Notes: generated from the letters alone by a model not told the origin. DNA of 64,000 nucleotides from an uncultured Chloroflexota bacterium (GCA_937870825.1 CALMZO010000213.1:35392-99391); one strand, 5' to 3'; positions 33,683-42,980 are shown, counted from the stretch's first letter. Numbers and translations are program-made.

Positions 33683-36439
33683 ATGTACAGAACCTCACAC
33701 GACATTCGCAAATCCTTCAAAGATTTTTTCATCAAGCGCGGACATACCGCCGTCGCGAGTTCTTCGCTCATTCCCGCCGGCGACCCGACGCTCATGTTTG
33801 CCAATTCGGGCATGGTGCAGTTCAAAGACACCTTTCTCGGCATTGAAAAACGTCCGTACGCGCGCGCAGTGACCGTGCAAAAGAGTATGCGCGTTTCCGG
33901 CAAGCACAACGACTTTGAAAATGTGGGACCGTCGCCGCGCCATCACACCTTTTTTGAAATGCTCGGCAATTTTTCGTTCGGCGATTATTTCAAAAAGGAC
34001 GCGATTCAATTCGCGTGGGATTTGCTCGTTCACGAGTGGGGCTTGGAACCCGAACGTTTATGGTTCACCGTGTTCGCAGGCGAACCGGAATGGGGTGTCC
34101 CCGAAGACGCGGAAGCGATTGAACTGTGGAAACACGTCGGCGCAGACCCGACGCACATTTTGAAATTCAGCCGCAGAGACAATTTTTGGCAGATGGGCGA
34201 AACAGGTCCGTGCGGTCCCAATTCCGAAATTCACTATTATCGCGGCGAACACCCGGAAGACCCGCAGTTCAACCGCGCGGAATATGTGAACGGCGACGGC
34301 GAAGAAACAATTGAATTGTGGAATCTCGTGTTCATGCAGTTCAATCGCATTCTCGTCGGTGACGGCAAATACATTCTCGAACCGCTTCCCAAACCGTCTG
34401 TTGACACCGGCGCGGGTCTCGAACGCATCGCCGCGATTATGCAGGGCAAGTTGTCGAATTACGAAACGGACTTGTTCACACCGATTATTGAAACGACGCG
34501 CCAACTCTTGAACGCGCCCGGCGATGATTACTTTAATTCCGAAAAACGCGGCGTGTCGTACCGCGTCATTGCCGACCACGTCCGCGCGGTAACGTTCTTG
34601 ATTGCCGACGGCGTGAATCCGAGCAACGTGGGACGCGGGTACATCACGCGTTTGATTTTGCGCCGCGCCGCGCGGCATGGACAATTGTTGGGATTCAACG
34701 GGCCATTTCTTGACCGCGTGATTCCGACAGTCATTCAAGAACTCGGCGAAGAGTATCCCGAAATCATTCAACAGCGCGAGCGCATCATCAAAGTCGCGCG
34801 CGAAGAAGAAGAAAAATTTCTCACCACCTTGCGCGTCGGCTCGAACATTCTCGACGACCTCGTGAGCGATTTGAAGAAACAGGGCGCGCGCGAAATTCCC
34901 GGCGCGGACGCGTTCAAACTTTTTGACACGTACGGGTTTCCGCTCGACCTCACGCGTGAAGTCGCGCGCGAAAATGAAATGCTCGTGGACGAAGAAGCAT
35001 TCAAGTCCGCGATGGAACAAGCAAAAGCGACCTCGCGCAAACTCTCCGCGACGGGCAAGATGGACGCGGCAGCATTTCAAAACGCGCGCGAACTTTTCGA
35101 TGAATTGAAAACGCGCGGCGCATTGCCCGCGCACGGCGTCAATTACAATCCGTATCAGGGAACGAAAACAAATACGCGCGTCGTCGGAATTGTACGCCAC
35201 GGCGAACTCGTGGACGAACTCGCGACGGGTGAACGCGGGCAGTTGATTCTTGCCGACACCTGTTTCTATGTCGAAAGCGGCGGACAAATCAGCGACACGG
35301 GCAGCATCATTCACTATCGCGATACGGCGATTTCGTTCCGCGACCCGATTGAATGGAATTTTCGCGTGGACGACACGCGTCAGCCTGTCCCGGGTTTTAT
35401 CGTACACACAGGCGAAATGTTCAAAGGCAGCGCGCGTGTGAACGACGACGTTGTGGCTGAAGTGGACGCAACGCGGCGCATGGATATTATGCGGAATCAC
35501 ACCGCGACGCACTTGCTTCACGCGGAACTGCGCCGCGTGTTGGGAACGCATGTGCATCAAGCGGGTTCGCTCGTCGCGCCTGACCGCTTGCGTTTCGATT
35601 TCACGCACAACAAACCTGTGGCATCGAATGAGCTTGCCGAAATTGAATCGTCGGTGAACGCGGACATTTTCAAAAATGATTCGGTTGACCCGTACATTCT
35701 GCCCAAAGAGGAAGCGATTGCGCGCGGCGCGATGGCGCTCTTTGGCGAAAAGTACGGCGACACCGTTCGCATGATGGAGATTGATGGAATCTCGCGCGAA
35801 TTGTGCGGCGGCACGCACGTCGAACGGACGGGGCAAATCGGTCTGTTCCATATTATTTCGGAAGGTTCTGTCGCGTCCGGTGTGCGCCGCATCGAAGCGG
35901 TGACAGGAGCCGTCGCGTATGCGGAATTGCAAAAAGGCGTTACGAAATTGGAACGCGTCGCCGCCCAAGTGAAAGCAACGCCTGACCACGTGGAAGAAAA
36001 AATTGCGTCATTGCTCGAACAAGTTGACGTTAAAGATAAAGAGATTGCGCGCTTGCGCCGCGAGCTGGTGAAACGGCAAACGGAAAATGTTGACCAATTG
36101 ATTCATCAAGTAGATGGCGTGCGCGTGTTGACGCACATTGTTGACGCGCCGAATCAAGATTTGCTGCGCGAACAGAGCGATTATTTCAAAAACAAAATCG
36201 GTTCCGGCATCATCGCACTCGGCGCGGTCATTAACGAAAAACCGAGCATGATTGTTGCGGTCACGCCTGACTTGCTCGAACGCGGTTTCGACGCGACAAA
36301 AATTGTCCGCGCGTCTGCGCCGATTATGGGCGGCGGCGGCGGCGGCAAACCATCGCTCGCCCAAGCGGGCGGCAAAGACGCGACGAAACTGCAAGAGGCG
36401 TTGGCGCAAGTCGTAAAAGTTGTTGCCGAGAGCAAGTGA
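33683..36439 (+). CDS. alaS: Alanyl-tRNA synthetase
   Basis: 918 residues from ATG 33683; the ORF-track N-terminus is untranslated leader. The catalytic core has FKDFFIKRGHTAVASSSLIP, FANSGMVQFKDTFLG and MGETGPCGPNSEIHYY. The editing domain has RMDIMRNHTATHLLHAELR (HTATHLLH) and CGGTHVERTGQIG. The C-terminal DHHA1 domain ends MGGGGGGKPSLAQAGGKD. All metal- and substrate-binding residues appear present, and the length is normal. It charges tRNA-Ala and edits Ser/Gly mischarging. Confidence 0.96.
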   Translation: MYRTSHDIRKSFKDFFIKRGHTAVASSSLIPAGDPTLMFANSGMVQFKDTFLGIEKRPYARAVTVQKSMRVSGKHNDFENVGPSPRHHTFFEMLGNFSFGDYFKKDAIQFAWDLLVHEWGLEPERLWFTVFAGEPEWGVPEDAEAIELWKHVGADPTHILKFSRRDNFWQMGETGPCGPNSEIHYYRGEHPEDPQFNRAEYVNGDGEETIELWNLVFMQFNRILVGDGKYILEPLPKPSVDTGAGLERIAAIMQGKLSNYETDLFTPIIETTRQLLNAPGDDYFNSEKRGVSYRVIADHVRAVTFLIADGVNPSNVGRGYITRLILRRAARHGQLLGFNGPFLDRVIPTVIQELGEEYPEIIQQRERIIKVAREEEEKFLTTLRVGSNILDDLVSDLKKQGAREIPGADAFKLFDTYGFPLDLTREVARENEMLVDEEAFKSAMEQAKATSRKLSATGKMDAAAFQNARELFDELKTRGALPAHGVNYNPYQGTKTNTRVVGIVRHGELVDELATGERGQLILADTCFYVESGGQISDTGSIIHYRDTAISFRDPIEWNFRVDDTRQPVPGFIVHTGEMFKGSARVNDDVVAEVDATRRMDIMRNHTATHLLHAELRRVLGTHVHQAGSLVAPDRLRFDFTHNKPVASNELAEIESSVNADIFKNDSVDPYILPKEEAIARGAMALFGEKYGDTVRMMEIDGISRELCGGTHVERTGQIGLFHIISEGSVASGVRRIEAVTGAVAYAELQKGVTKLERVAAQVKATPDHVEEKIASLLEQVDVKDKEIARLRRELVKRQTENVDQLIHQVDGVRVLTHIVDAPNQDLLREQSDYFKNKIGSGIIALGAVINEKPSMIVAVTPDLLERGFDATKIVRASAPIMGGGGGGKPSLAQAGGKDATKLQEALAQVVKVVAESK

Positions 36440-36470
36440 CAGTAATCAGTCTGTAGTGGATAATCAAACC

Positions 36471-37037
36471 ATGGCAGCGCAACTTGAAGAGTATTACACC
36501 CCCGAAGAATATCTCGCCATAGAAGAACAGGCAGAGATTCGTCACGAGTTTGTGGATGGCGAAATCTATGACATGGCGGGTTCTACAATCAATCACAATA
36601 CGATTGTGGGCAACGCTGCTGGTGAATTGCGGATTGCGTTGCGTGGAAAATCGTGTCGTGTGTTCTCGACCGATGTAAAAGTAGCAACGCGTGACCGCCG
36701 CTTTTATTTTTATCCTGATGTGTTTGTGGTGTGCGGAAAAATCGAGGCGGAATCAAAACGCCAAGATATTGTGCGCAACCCGATTCTTGTCATGAAAGTG
36801 CTTTCCCATTCGACCCAATCTTTTGATAAAGCGCAAAAATTCGAGTGGTATCGTTCAATTCCATCAATGCAAGAGTACGTAATGATTGAGCAAACGCGCG
36901 TGTACGTAGAACACTATCGCAAGGAAGGACGCTTTTGGGTTTTTGAAGCGTTGAATGATTTGAACGAGTCGCTCAGTCTGTTGTCCATCGGCGTAACGCT
37001 TTCCATCGCTTCATTGTACGAAAACGTAGAGTTTTGA
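36471..37037 (+). CDS. Uma2 family (DUF820) PD-(D/E)XK-like protein with substituted catalytic Glu
   Basis: 188 residues from ATG 36471. Standard Uma2 layout: YYTPEEYLAIEEQAEIRHEFVDGEIYDMAG, NTIVGNAAGELR, FYFYPDVFVVC (catalytic Asp), LVMKVLSHSTQSFDKAQKFEWY. Family members usually read LVVEVLSPST at the last site, where Glu is the second catalytic acid; here it is Lys. The later Lys (in FDKAQKFEWY) is present. Uma2 proteins are abundant in cyanobacteria and Chloroflexota and resemble nucleases, but their function is not established. It follows alaS with 31 bp between. Confidence 0.82.
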   Translation: MAAQLEEYYTPEEYLAIEEQAEIRHEFVDGEIYDMAGSTINHNTIVGNAAGELRIALRGKSCRVFSTDVKVATRDRRFYFYPDVFVVCGKIEAESKRQDIVRNPILVMKVLSHSTQSFDKAQKFEWYRSIPSMQEYVMIEQTRVYVEHYRKEGRFWVFEALNDLNESLSLLSIGVTLSIASLYENVEF

Positions 37038-37086
37038 CGTTTCCCGTTTTATGTTTCTCGCTCCCCGTCACCCGTCACCCTCATTT

Positions 37087-38595
37087 ATGAACGACCAAGT
37101 AATTGTTCTCGACAAGAACGACACGATACTCCAGGTACACTCGAAAATCGAATGGTCTGACGGACGCCGCATCATTTTGATTGTGCCGCGCGGCTGCAAG
37201 GCGCTGGATGCGGAACACGAATTGAAATTGCTGCGACGCCGCGCGGACGAAGCGGATGTCCAGGTCGCGCTGGTCTCGACCGAATACAACCTTAAAGAAC
37301 ACGCGCGCGTCGCAGGCATCCCCGTTTTTTCATCCGTCGAAAAAGCGCAGACCTCGCGTTGGCAGTGGCAGCGTGATGTTGCCGCACCGTTGATTCGACG
37401 TTCCACACCTCTCGACCCTGACGCGCCGAAACCGTACCGCCCGATTCTTGACCGACTCGGCCTCGCGGGCTGGCGCTTGTTTCTGACCGTCGCGTTGTTT
37501 GGGATTGCCGTCATCGTTCTCGTCGGGGTCGCTTCAATTCTCGTGCCGAGCGCAACCGTGACAATTGTGCCGGAATCGCTTTTGATTAGCGATACGGCGG
37601 AAGTGATTCTCGACCCTGCCGTAACGACGATTGACCACATCAACGCGATTGTCCCTGCCGAAATCAGTCGCCCGCCGATTAGCGGAACGGTTACGGTGAA
37701 CACGACGCGCAAGGCGACCGCGCCCGCAGACCATGCGGAAGGAATTGTCACATTTAGCAATTTGCAAGGGACCGAGGCGACGATTCCCCTGGGCACCGTC
37801 GTCGCGACGACGAGCGGTGCGACGCAGCGCTATTCCACGACGATTACGGCAACGCTGCCTGCGGGTTTCAATGCGCGCGTGAATGTTCCCGTGAGGGCAC
37901 TCAAGGCAGGACCCGAAGCGAATGTCCGCGCGCTGCAAATCAATTTCATCGAAGGACCGCTTTCCGCGCAAGCGCGCGTCTTGAACCTCAATCCGTTGGG
38001 CGGCGGAACCATCAAAGAAGTAAATATCGTTTCGTTCGACGACCGGCGCGTTGCGCGCGAACGTCTGAATGCGGAATTGAAACAGCGCGCGCTGGGCGTG
38101 TTACAAGAATCGGCGGATGAGAATGTCTATGTGGTGCCTGCATCGGTTGAAGTGATTGTCCTGAGTGAGGAGTGGGACCGTTTGGTGGATGACCCGTCAG
38201 ATACTCTTACATTAAAAATGGACGCGGTGGCAAGCGGAATCTATGCCGACTTTCGGGACCTTGAGACATTCGCGCAGCGCCGACTCTTGAGCAAGATGCC
38301 GCAGGGATATCAGGTGCTGCCCGGCAACTTGCGCGTTGAGGCGGACCCGAATGCGCGGACGGAAGGCACTTCGGTGATTCTCCGCGTCCGCGCCGCGCTG
38401 CTTGCAACACCTGTCATTGACCAAGCCAAATTGCTCGACGAGTTGGACAATGTGCCACTTGCACAAGCACGCGCGAAAATCGAGTCACGCGTGAAATTGG
38501 CAGCGCCGCCCAAGATTCAAGTGACGCCGTCGTGGTGGGGGAGGATGCCGTTCTTTCGTTTTCGCACGACGCTGTTTGTGAAAACAGAACAGTAG
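37087..38595 (+). CDS. BaseplateJ-like (gp47-type) membrane-anchored surface protein
   Basis: 502 residues from ATG 37087. N-terminal cytoplasmic domain (about 1-105, VIVLDKNDTILQVHSKIEWS, with RRADEADVQVALVSTEYNLK) followed by one membrane helix (about 137-160, LFLTVALFGIAVIVLVGVASILV). The extracytoplasmic part contains FSNLQGTEATIPLGTVVATTSG, GFNARVNVPVRALKAGPEANV and a later VEVIVLSEEWDR region, the beta-sandwich pattern annotated as baseplate J/gp47 in Chloroflexota. No other phage baseplate genes are present, so a stand-alone envelope role is inferred. Function unknown. Confidence 0.7.
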   Translation: MNDQVIVLDKNDTILQVHSKIEWSDGRRIILIVPRGCKALDAEHELKLLRRRADEADVQVALVSTEYNLKEHARVAGIPVFSSVEKAQTSRWQWQRDVAAPLIRRSTPLDPDAPKPYRPILDRLGLAGWRLFLTVALFGIAVIVLVGVASILVPSATVTIVPESLLISDTAEVILDPAVTTIDHINAIVPAEISRPPISGTVTVNTTRKATAPADHAEGIVTFSNLQGTEATIPLGTVVATTSGATQRYSTTITATLPAGFNARVNVPVRALKAGPEANVRALQINFIEGPLSAQARVLNLNPLGGGTIKEVNIVSFDDRRVARERLNAELKQRALGVLQESADENVYVVPASVEVIVLSEEWDRLVDDPSDTLTLKMDAVASGIYADFRDLETFAQRRLLSKMPQGYQVLPGNLRVEADPNARTEGTSVILRVRAALLATPVIDQAKLLDELDNVPLAQARAKIESRVKLAAPPKIQVTPSWWGRMPFFRFRTTLFVKTEQ

Positions 38596-38672
38596 CGTGC
38601 TTGCGAGAAATCTCTGGCGCCGTGGTGAGATTTCTCACGTGGTTTGAAATGAGAGACGCGGCTTGTGACAAG

Positions 38673-39104
38673 ATGCGGTACCTTGCCCTGGATGTTGGAA
38701 ACAAACGCGTCGGCATCGCCGTCGGCAGCAGCGAAGGACGCATCGCGACACCGCTCGCCGTGTTTGTGCGAACGAGTATGGAACAAGATTGCGCGCAAAT
38801 TTTGAAATTTGCGCGCGAGTATGATGTCGAGCAAATCATTGTCGGCTTGCCGCGCCACGCGCCAAGCGAAGCGAACAACACGCCGGGCGAACAAGAAACT
38901 TTGACGCGCGCGTACATTGAGCAATTGCGCCCGTCGCTGAATTTGCCCATTGCGTTCTATGATGAACGCTACTCGACGGCGGCGGCAATGCAGCAGCAGC
39001 GCATGCGCGGCGTGAATGAAAAACGCGGGCGCGCAACGCTCGATGCGAGCGCGGCGGCGGTGATTCTTCAAGATTTTTTGGACAAGTTAGAGACTGGCGA
39101 CTAG
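38673..39104 (+). CDS. ruvX: Holliday junction resolvase RuvX (YqgF)
   Basis: 143 residues from ATG 38673; the ATG at 38649 would add eight residues not seen in the family. Motifs: MRYLALDVGNKRVGIAVGS (first metal Asp), QIIVGLPRHAPSEANN, LPIAFYDERYSTAAAMQ (Glu/Asp), and LDASAAAVILQDFLD (final Asp). RuvX/YqgF nucleases act on recombination junctions and in 16S rRNA 5' maturation. It is followed by mltG, a common neighbour in many bacteria. Confidence 0.92.
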   Translation: MRYLALDVGNKRVGIAVGSSEGRIATPLAVFVRTSMEQDCAQILKFAREYDVEQIIVGLPRHAPSEANNTPGEQETLTRAYIEQLRPSLNLPIAFYDERYSTAAAMQQQRMRGVNEKRGRATLDASAAAVILQDFLDKLETGD

Positions 39105-39163
39105 ACCCCGGAGAAACGTTCCTCTGCACCGAGTGAGAAATCTCTGTTCTAGTCCCCAAGCTC

Positions 39164-40390
39164 GTGTATCTCGTGAACGATTACGTACGTGCATTTTTTA
39201 AATTGGCGATTGTGGCAGCTGCATTCGTCGTAGTGGGCGGCGCGATTTGGTATGGCTATCGTCTCGCTTTTCCGCCCGCGACGAGCAGCACAAGCTCGCC
39301 CACTGTTTTTAATATTCCCCAAATTGACTTGTCGCGCTGCGGCAGGCCCGGAGAGGGCAGCGGTCTCGACCCGACCGACCTCGCCTACGCGTACCAACTC
39401 GAACAATACAAAGATTTGTTGGACAAGCCCGCGAGCAATGACAAGGGCGAAGTGAATTTCATTGTCGAAGAAGGCGAATTGCCGGTGGATGTGGCGACGC
39501 GGTTGGAACGCGAAGGGCTCATCCTGAATGCGGATGCGTTTGTCTTGCTGTTGAAATGTCGGCGTGCCGCGCAGGGGATTCAGGCAGGCGACCACATTAT
39601 GCGCCGCAACATGACGATGGACGAAGTGATTCTTTCCTTGCAGCGCGGCACCACGCGCGGGGTTGCAATCATTATTCGCCCCGGCTGGCGCGCCGAACAA
39701 ATCGCCGAATACCTCGAGACGGTGAATCTGCCGCAATTCAACAAAGACGAGTTTCTGGAGATTGTAAAAAAAGGCGACGCGACGTATTCCTTTTTGCAAG
39801 ACCGCAAGAGCAACTCGTCGCCTTCGCTCGAAGGATTTCTATTTCCCGATACCTATCAGGTGCTGCAAGCCATTTCGACAGAGCAATTGGTGAATCGTTT
39901 GTTGTACGAATTTGACCAACGTGTGACGCCGGACATGCGCGCCAAAGCGCAGGACCAGGGACTCACGCTGCACGAGGCGATTACGCTTGCCTCGATTGTC
40001 GAACGCGAAACGGTCAAGCCCGAAGAGGCGCCAATGATTGCGAGTGTGTATTTGAACCGCGTCAAGGCGAAAACATATTTGAATGCAGACCCCACTGTGC
40101 AGTACGCCATCGGCTATGTTCCCGAAACGAAACAGTGGTGGAAAACGCCCGTGACGCTCGCGGAATATCAACGCGTGGATTCTCCGTACAACACATACCT
40201 GCACCCCGGCTTGCCTCCCGGACCCATTGCCGCGCCGAGTATGAATTCGATTCGCGCGGTCCTTGAACCCGCGCAGACTGATTATTTTTACTTTCTCGCA
40301 ACCGGGGACGGCGGGCACGTCTTTGCGCGCACGCTGGAAGAGCACAACGCGAATTTGGCAAAGTACGGTTACGAACCACCGCCGCAATAA
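39164..40390 (+). CDS. mltG: Endolytic peptidoglycan transglycosylase MltG
   Basis: 408 residues from the GTG at 39164 (another GTG at 39173 is possible). One N-terminal membrane helix (FFKLAIVAAAFVVVGGAIWYGYRL), a LysM-like domain (about 90-165) and the YceG catalytic domain: LTLHEAITLASIVERETVKPEEAP (catalytic Glu), VYLNRVKAKTYLNADPTVQYAI, SPYNTYLHPGLPPGPIAAPS and a terminal GGHVFARTLEEHNANL. MltG cuts nascent glycan strands and limits their length. It sits downstream of ruvX. Confidence 0.93.
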   Translation: MYLVNDYVRAFFKLAIVAAAFVVVGGAIWYGYRLAFPPATSSTSSPTVFNIPQIDLSRCGRPGEGSGLDPTDLAYAYQLEQYKDLLDKPASNDKGEVNFIVEEGELPVDVATRLEREGLILNADAFVLLLKCRRAAQGIQAGDHIMRRNMTMDEVILSLQRGTTRGVAIIIRPGWRAEQIAEYLETVNLPQFNKDEFLEIVKKGDATYSFLQDRKSNSSPSLEGFLFPDTYQVLQAISTEQLVNRLLYEFDQRVTPDMRAKAQDQGLTLHEAITLASIVERETVKPEEAPMIASVYLNRVKAKTYLNADPTVQYAIGYVPETKQWWKTPVTLAEYQRVDSPYNTYLHPGLPPGPIAAPSMNSIRAVLEPAQTDYFYFLATGDGGHVFARTLEEHNANLAKYGYEPPPQ

Positions 40391-40438
40391 GCCCGCCGGT
40401 CACAAAGCGCCGAGCGCAGCCCGTCAACAAACACGGGT

Positions 40439-40470
40439 CACATCACACATCACACATCACACATCACACA
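40439..40470 (+). repeat. CACATCA heptamer tandem repeat
   Basis: Four and a half tandem copies of the 7-mer CACATCA lie immediately before the GT4 gene, again with a 7-bp period. No ribosome binding site is visible before the ATG at 40483. Confidence 0.85.
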
Positions 40471-40482
40471 CCATCCACTATC

Positions 40483-41685
40483 ATGCGAGTCCTCATGCTC
40501 TCGTGGGAATATCCGCCGCATCTGGTCGGCGGTTTGGGCGCGCACGTTGCCGAAATCGCACCCGCGCTCGCAGAACAAGGCGTTGACCTCACGATTCTCA
40601 CCCCGCGTTGGAAAGGCGGCGCGCCGCGCGAGCAAATTCACCCGCACGCGATAGTCTATCGCGTGGACCCGCCGGTCGAACGCCCGATGAATCTTTTTCC
40701 CGACGCGCAGCAAACCAATTTGACGCTACAGCAATTCGCAGAAGAGTTGTGGGAACGCAGCGGCGGATTCGATTTGATTCACGCACACGATTGGCTGGTG
40801 AGTTTCGTTGCCGAAGGACTGAAAAAGGCGCACAAGGTTCCACTCGTAGCCACCATGCACGCAACCGAACGCGGTAGGGGGGGGGGACAGGTTCACGGCG
40901 AACTGGCGACCGCGATTAACGGCGCGGAATGGTGGTTGACCTACGAAGCATGGCGCGTGATTGCCACGAGCGAATTTATGGCGAATGAAGTCCGCGCCTA
41001 TTTCGAATTGCCGTCCGACAAGATTTCTGTCATTCCCAACGGCATAGAGCCCGCGCGGTTTCAAGATGTCTCACGGCAAGATTTGCGCGCGTTTCGTGAC
41101 GAGTGGGCGCTGCCCAATGAAAAAATTGTTTTCTATGTTGGACGCCTGCAATACGAAAAAGGATTGCACCTGCTCGTCGAAGCCGCGCATCAAATTTTAG
41201 AGCGCGGCGAAAATGTAAAATTCATTATCGCGGGTAGAGGTTCGATGCTCGCGCCGTTGAATCAACGCGTGATGGAATTGGGCATCCATGAACGCGTCGT
41301 GCTGCCCGGTTACATCAGCGATGCGGAGCGTGACCAATTGTATTGTGTTGCCGACGTCGCGGTGTTTCCGTCCCTGTACGAACCGTTCGGCATCGTCGCG
41401 CTGGAGGCGATGGCGGCAAAATGCCCGGTCATTGTGAGTAACGTCGGCGGGCTCGGCGAGGTCGTCGAGGACCATGTGACAGGCATCAAAATTCCGTCGT
41501 ACACTTTGGACGTGCTGGTGGAGGCGATTCAATTTGTGTTGAACAATCCCGCGCAAGCACAAACGCGCGCGGAACGCGCCTACGAAATGGTGTGTCACGA
41601 TTACACCTGGAGTCATATCGCGCGCGCGACGATTCAACTGTATGATGAAATTATTCAAGCGCGGAAACACGTAACGTGGGAGTGA
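40483..41685 (+). CDS. GT4 family (glycogen synthase-like) glycosyltransferase
   Basis: 400 residues. Starts MRVLMLSWEYPPHLVGGLGAHV, the GT5/GT4-type donor-loop signature, and contains LIHAHDWLVSFVAEGLKK, VPLVATMHATERGRGGG, SVIPNGIEP, VFYVGRLQYEKGLHLLVEAA, and PSLYEPFGIVALEAMAAKCPVIVS (E-x7-E). GT-B retaining enzyme; substrate not readable, though the sequence resembles bacterial glycogen or trehalose-related synthases. A run of ten G lies in the codons for RGRGGG, a slippage-prone site that could shift the frame. Ends at a terminator. Confidence 0.9.
   Translation: MRVLMLSWEYPPHLVGGLGAHVAEIAPALAEQGVDLTILTPRWKGGAPREQIHPHAIVYRVDPPVERPMNLFPDAQQTNLTLQQFAEELWERSGGFDLIHAHDWLVSFVAEGLKKAHKVPLVATMHATERGRGGGQVHGELATAINGAEWWLTYEAWRVIATSEFMANEVRAYFELPSDKISVIPNGIEPARFQDVSRQDLRAFRDEWALPNEKIVFYVGRLQYEKGLHLLVEAAHQILERGENVKFIIAGRGSMLAPLNQRVMELGIHERVVLPGYISDAERDQLYCVADVAVFPSLYEPFGIVALEAMAAKCPVIVSNVGGLGEVVEDHVTGIKIPSYTLDVLVEAIQFVLNNPAQAQTRAERAYEMVCHDYTWSHIARATIQLYDEIIQARKHVTWE
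40877..40886 (+). repeat. Ten-G homopolymer inside the GT4 gene
   Basis: Ten consecutive G lie within the frame coding RGRGGGQVH. Gain or loss of one base would truncate the protein early in its N-terminal half. Confidence 0.9.
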
Positions 41686-41686
41686 C

Positions 41687-41735
41687 AAACAGACCTTTGC
41701 GGTCGGCGTTGGTTCCAACGCAGGTCTGTTTCAAA
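41687..41735 (+). terminator. GT4 gene terminator
   Basis: AAACAGACCT with AGGTCTGTTT as outer stem and GCGTTGG with CCAACGC as inner stem; loosely related to the hairpins at 15582 and 23109 (GACCTTTGCGGT..CGCAGGTCTG). T-run is short. Confidence 0.65.
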
Positions 41736-41812
41736 TCTTATTTCGCATAGTGGAAACACTATCCAAATCAAAAAAAGAAAACAGAGTTTTTCTTGAGACG
41801 CAAACAGACGCT

Positions 41813-42829
41813 ATGCGAAGTTTCGTGATGCCCGTACTGTTTGCGTTTGCTTTTGCGTTCGCGGTCTCGGCGTGCGGGGCAGGGACGGTCCCCGTTGCGC
41901 CAACCTTTACACCTGTTTCATTCACTCCGCCTGCGGTCCTTGTTACACCGACAGCAGACCCGGGCGCGCCAACGCCCGCGCCGCAAATGTTCGACGGCAA
42001 ACACGCGTACGACGAATATCTCATGTCGCAAATCAATTTCGGCATTCGTCCCGCCGGTTCTGTGGCATTGCGCGCGACAGGCGATTACATTGTTGCGGAA
42101 TTGCAAAAACGCGGCTGGCAAGTCGAGACGCAGGAATTTGAATACCGCAACGTGCCAATTCGCAACATTATCGGAAAATTTGGAACGGGACCGCTGCTCA
42201 TTCTCGGCGCGCATTACGACACGCGCCCGCGCGCCGACCAGGACAAACAAAATCCGAGCGCGCCCATTTTGGGCGCGAACGATGGCGCGAGCGGCGTCGC
42301 GGTGCTGCTCGAACTCGCGCGTTCGCTCGACAAGCATAAATTGAAAAATGAAATCTGGCTCGCGTTTTTTGATGCCGAAGACAACGGCGGCTTGAGCGCG
42401 TGCGATTTGCGCGTGACGCAAATGTCAAAACCCACTTCGTTGTGCGACACGAACAAATGGAATTGGAGCGTGGGCGCGGAATATGTCGCGGAAAATTTGC
42501 CGACCAAGCCCGCCGCCGTAATTGTGGTTGACATGATTGGCGACGCGAATCAAAATATCTATTACGAACACAATTCGGACAAGGAACTGCAAGAAAGGTT
42601 GTGGAAGGTGGCGGACGAACTCGGTTATCGGCAATGGTTCATTCCCGAATTCAAGTGGAGCATGACCGACGACCACACGCCGTTTTTGCAGCGCGGCATT
42701 CGCGCGATTGACATGATTGATTTTGATTATCCTCCGTGGCATACTCTTGGTGACACCGCAGACAAGGTGAGCGCGGACAGTTTGGAGAGGGTGGGGCGGG
42801 TGTTGGAGGTGTGGCTGGAGAACCAGTAA
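41813..42829 (+). CDS. M28 family peptidase/glutaminyl cyclase-like lipoprotein
   Basis: 338 residues from ATG 41813; the ORF-track start at 41750 gives a longer and less likely leader. Signal peptide LFAFAFAFAVSACG with lipobox VSAC, Thr/Pro linker, then an M28 domain with all zinc ligands: LILGAHYDTRPRAD (His), ILGANDGASGVAVLLELA (Asp), AFFDAEDNGGL (Glu), VVDMIGDANQ (Asp) and PPWHTLGDT (His). The FDAEDNG and WHTLGDT forms resemble glutaminyl-peptide cyclotransferases as much as aminopeptidases. Envelope-anchored on the outer face. Confidence 0.86.
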   Translation: MRSFVMPVLFAFAFAFAVSACGAGTVPVAPTFTPVSFTPPAVLVTPTADPGAPTPAPQMFDGKHAYDEYLMSQINFGIRPAGSVALRATGDYIVAELQKRGWQVETQEFEYRNVPIRNIIGKFGTGPLLILGAHYDTRPRADQDKQNPSAPILGANDGASGVAVLLELARSLDKHKLKNEIWLAFFDAEDNGGLSACDLRVTQMSKPTSLCDTNKWNWSVGAEYVAENLPTKPAAVIVVDMIGDANQNIYYEHNSDKELQERLWKVADELGYRQWFIPEFKWSMTDDHTPFLQRGIRAIDMIDFDYPPWHTLGDTADKVSADSLERVGRVLEVWLENQ

Positions 42830-42832
42830 TCA

Positions 42833-42859
42833 GTAGGGGGCAATGCCTTGTGCTTGCCC
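42833..42859. repeat. REP-like dispersed hairpin, copy 2
   Basis: GTAGGGGGCAATGCCTTGTG followed by CTTGCCC. The arms GGGCAA and TTGCCC fold with an inner GC pair. The best-preserved copy of three. Confidence 0.75.
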
Positions 42860-42980
42860 AATCATTACAAGACCGTCAAACGTGAAACGTCATTTTCTGT
42901 TTTTGTCTTGTTCTTTTTTTTAGGCGTCTTGATTTTTTTATCGCTTTGTTCAGCCGTCGAATTTTATTCGATGCAATTGC

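Noticed and set aside
34058-35989. 643-residue minus-strand ORF inside alaS
   Set aside because: alaS is unmistakable on the other strand, and the antisense protein has no recognisable motifs.
37087-38595. Prophage tail module based on the BaseplateJ-like protein
   Set aside because: No other phage structural gene nearby; the protein has a membrane helix and sits among housekeeping genes.
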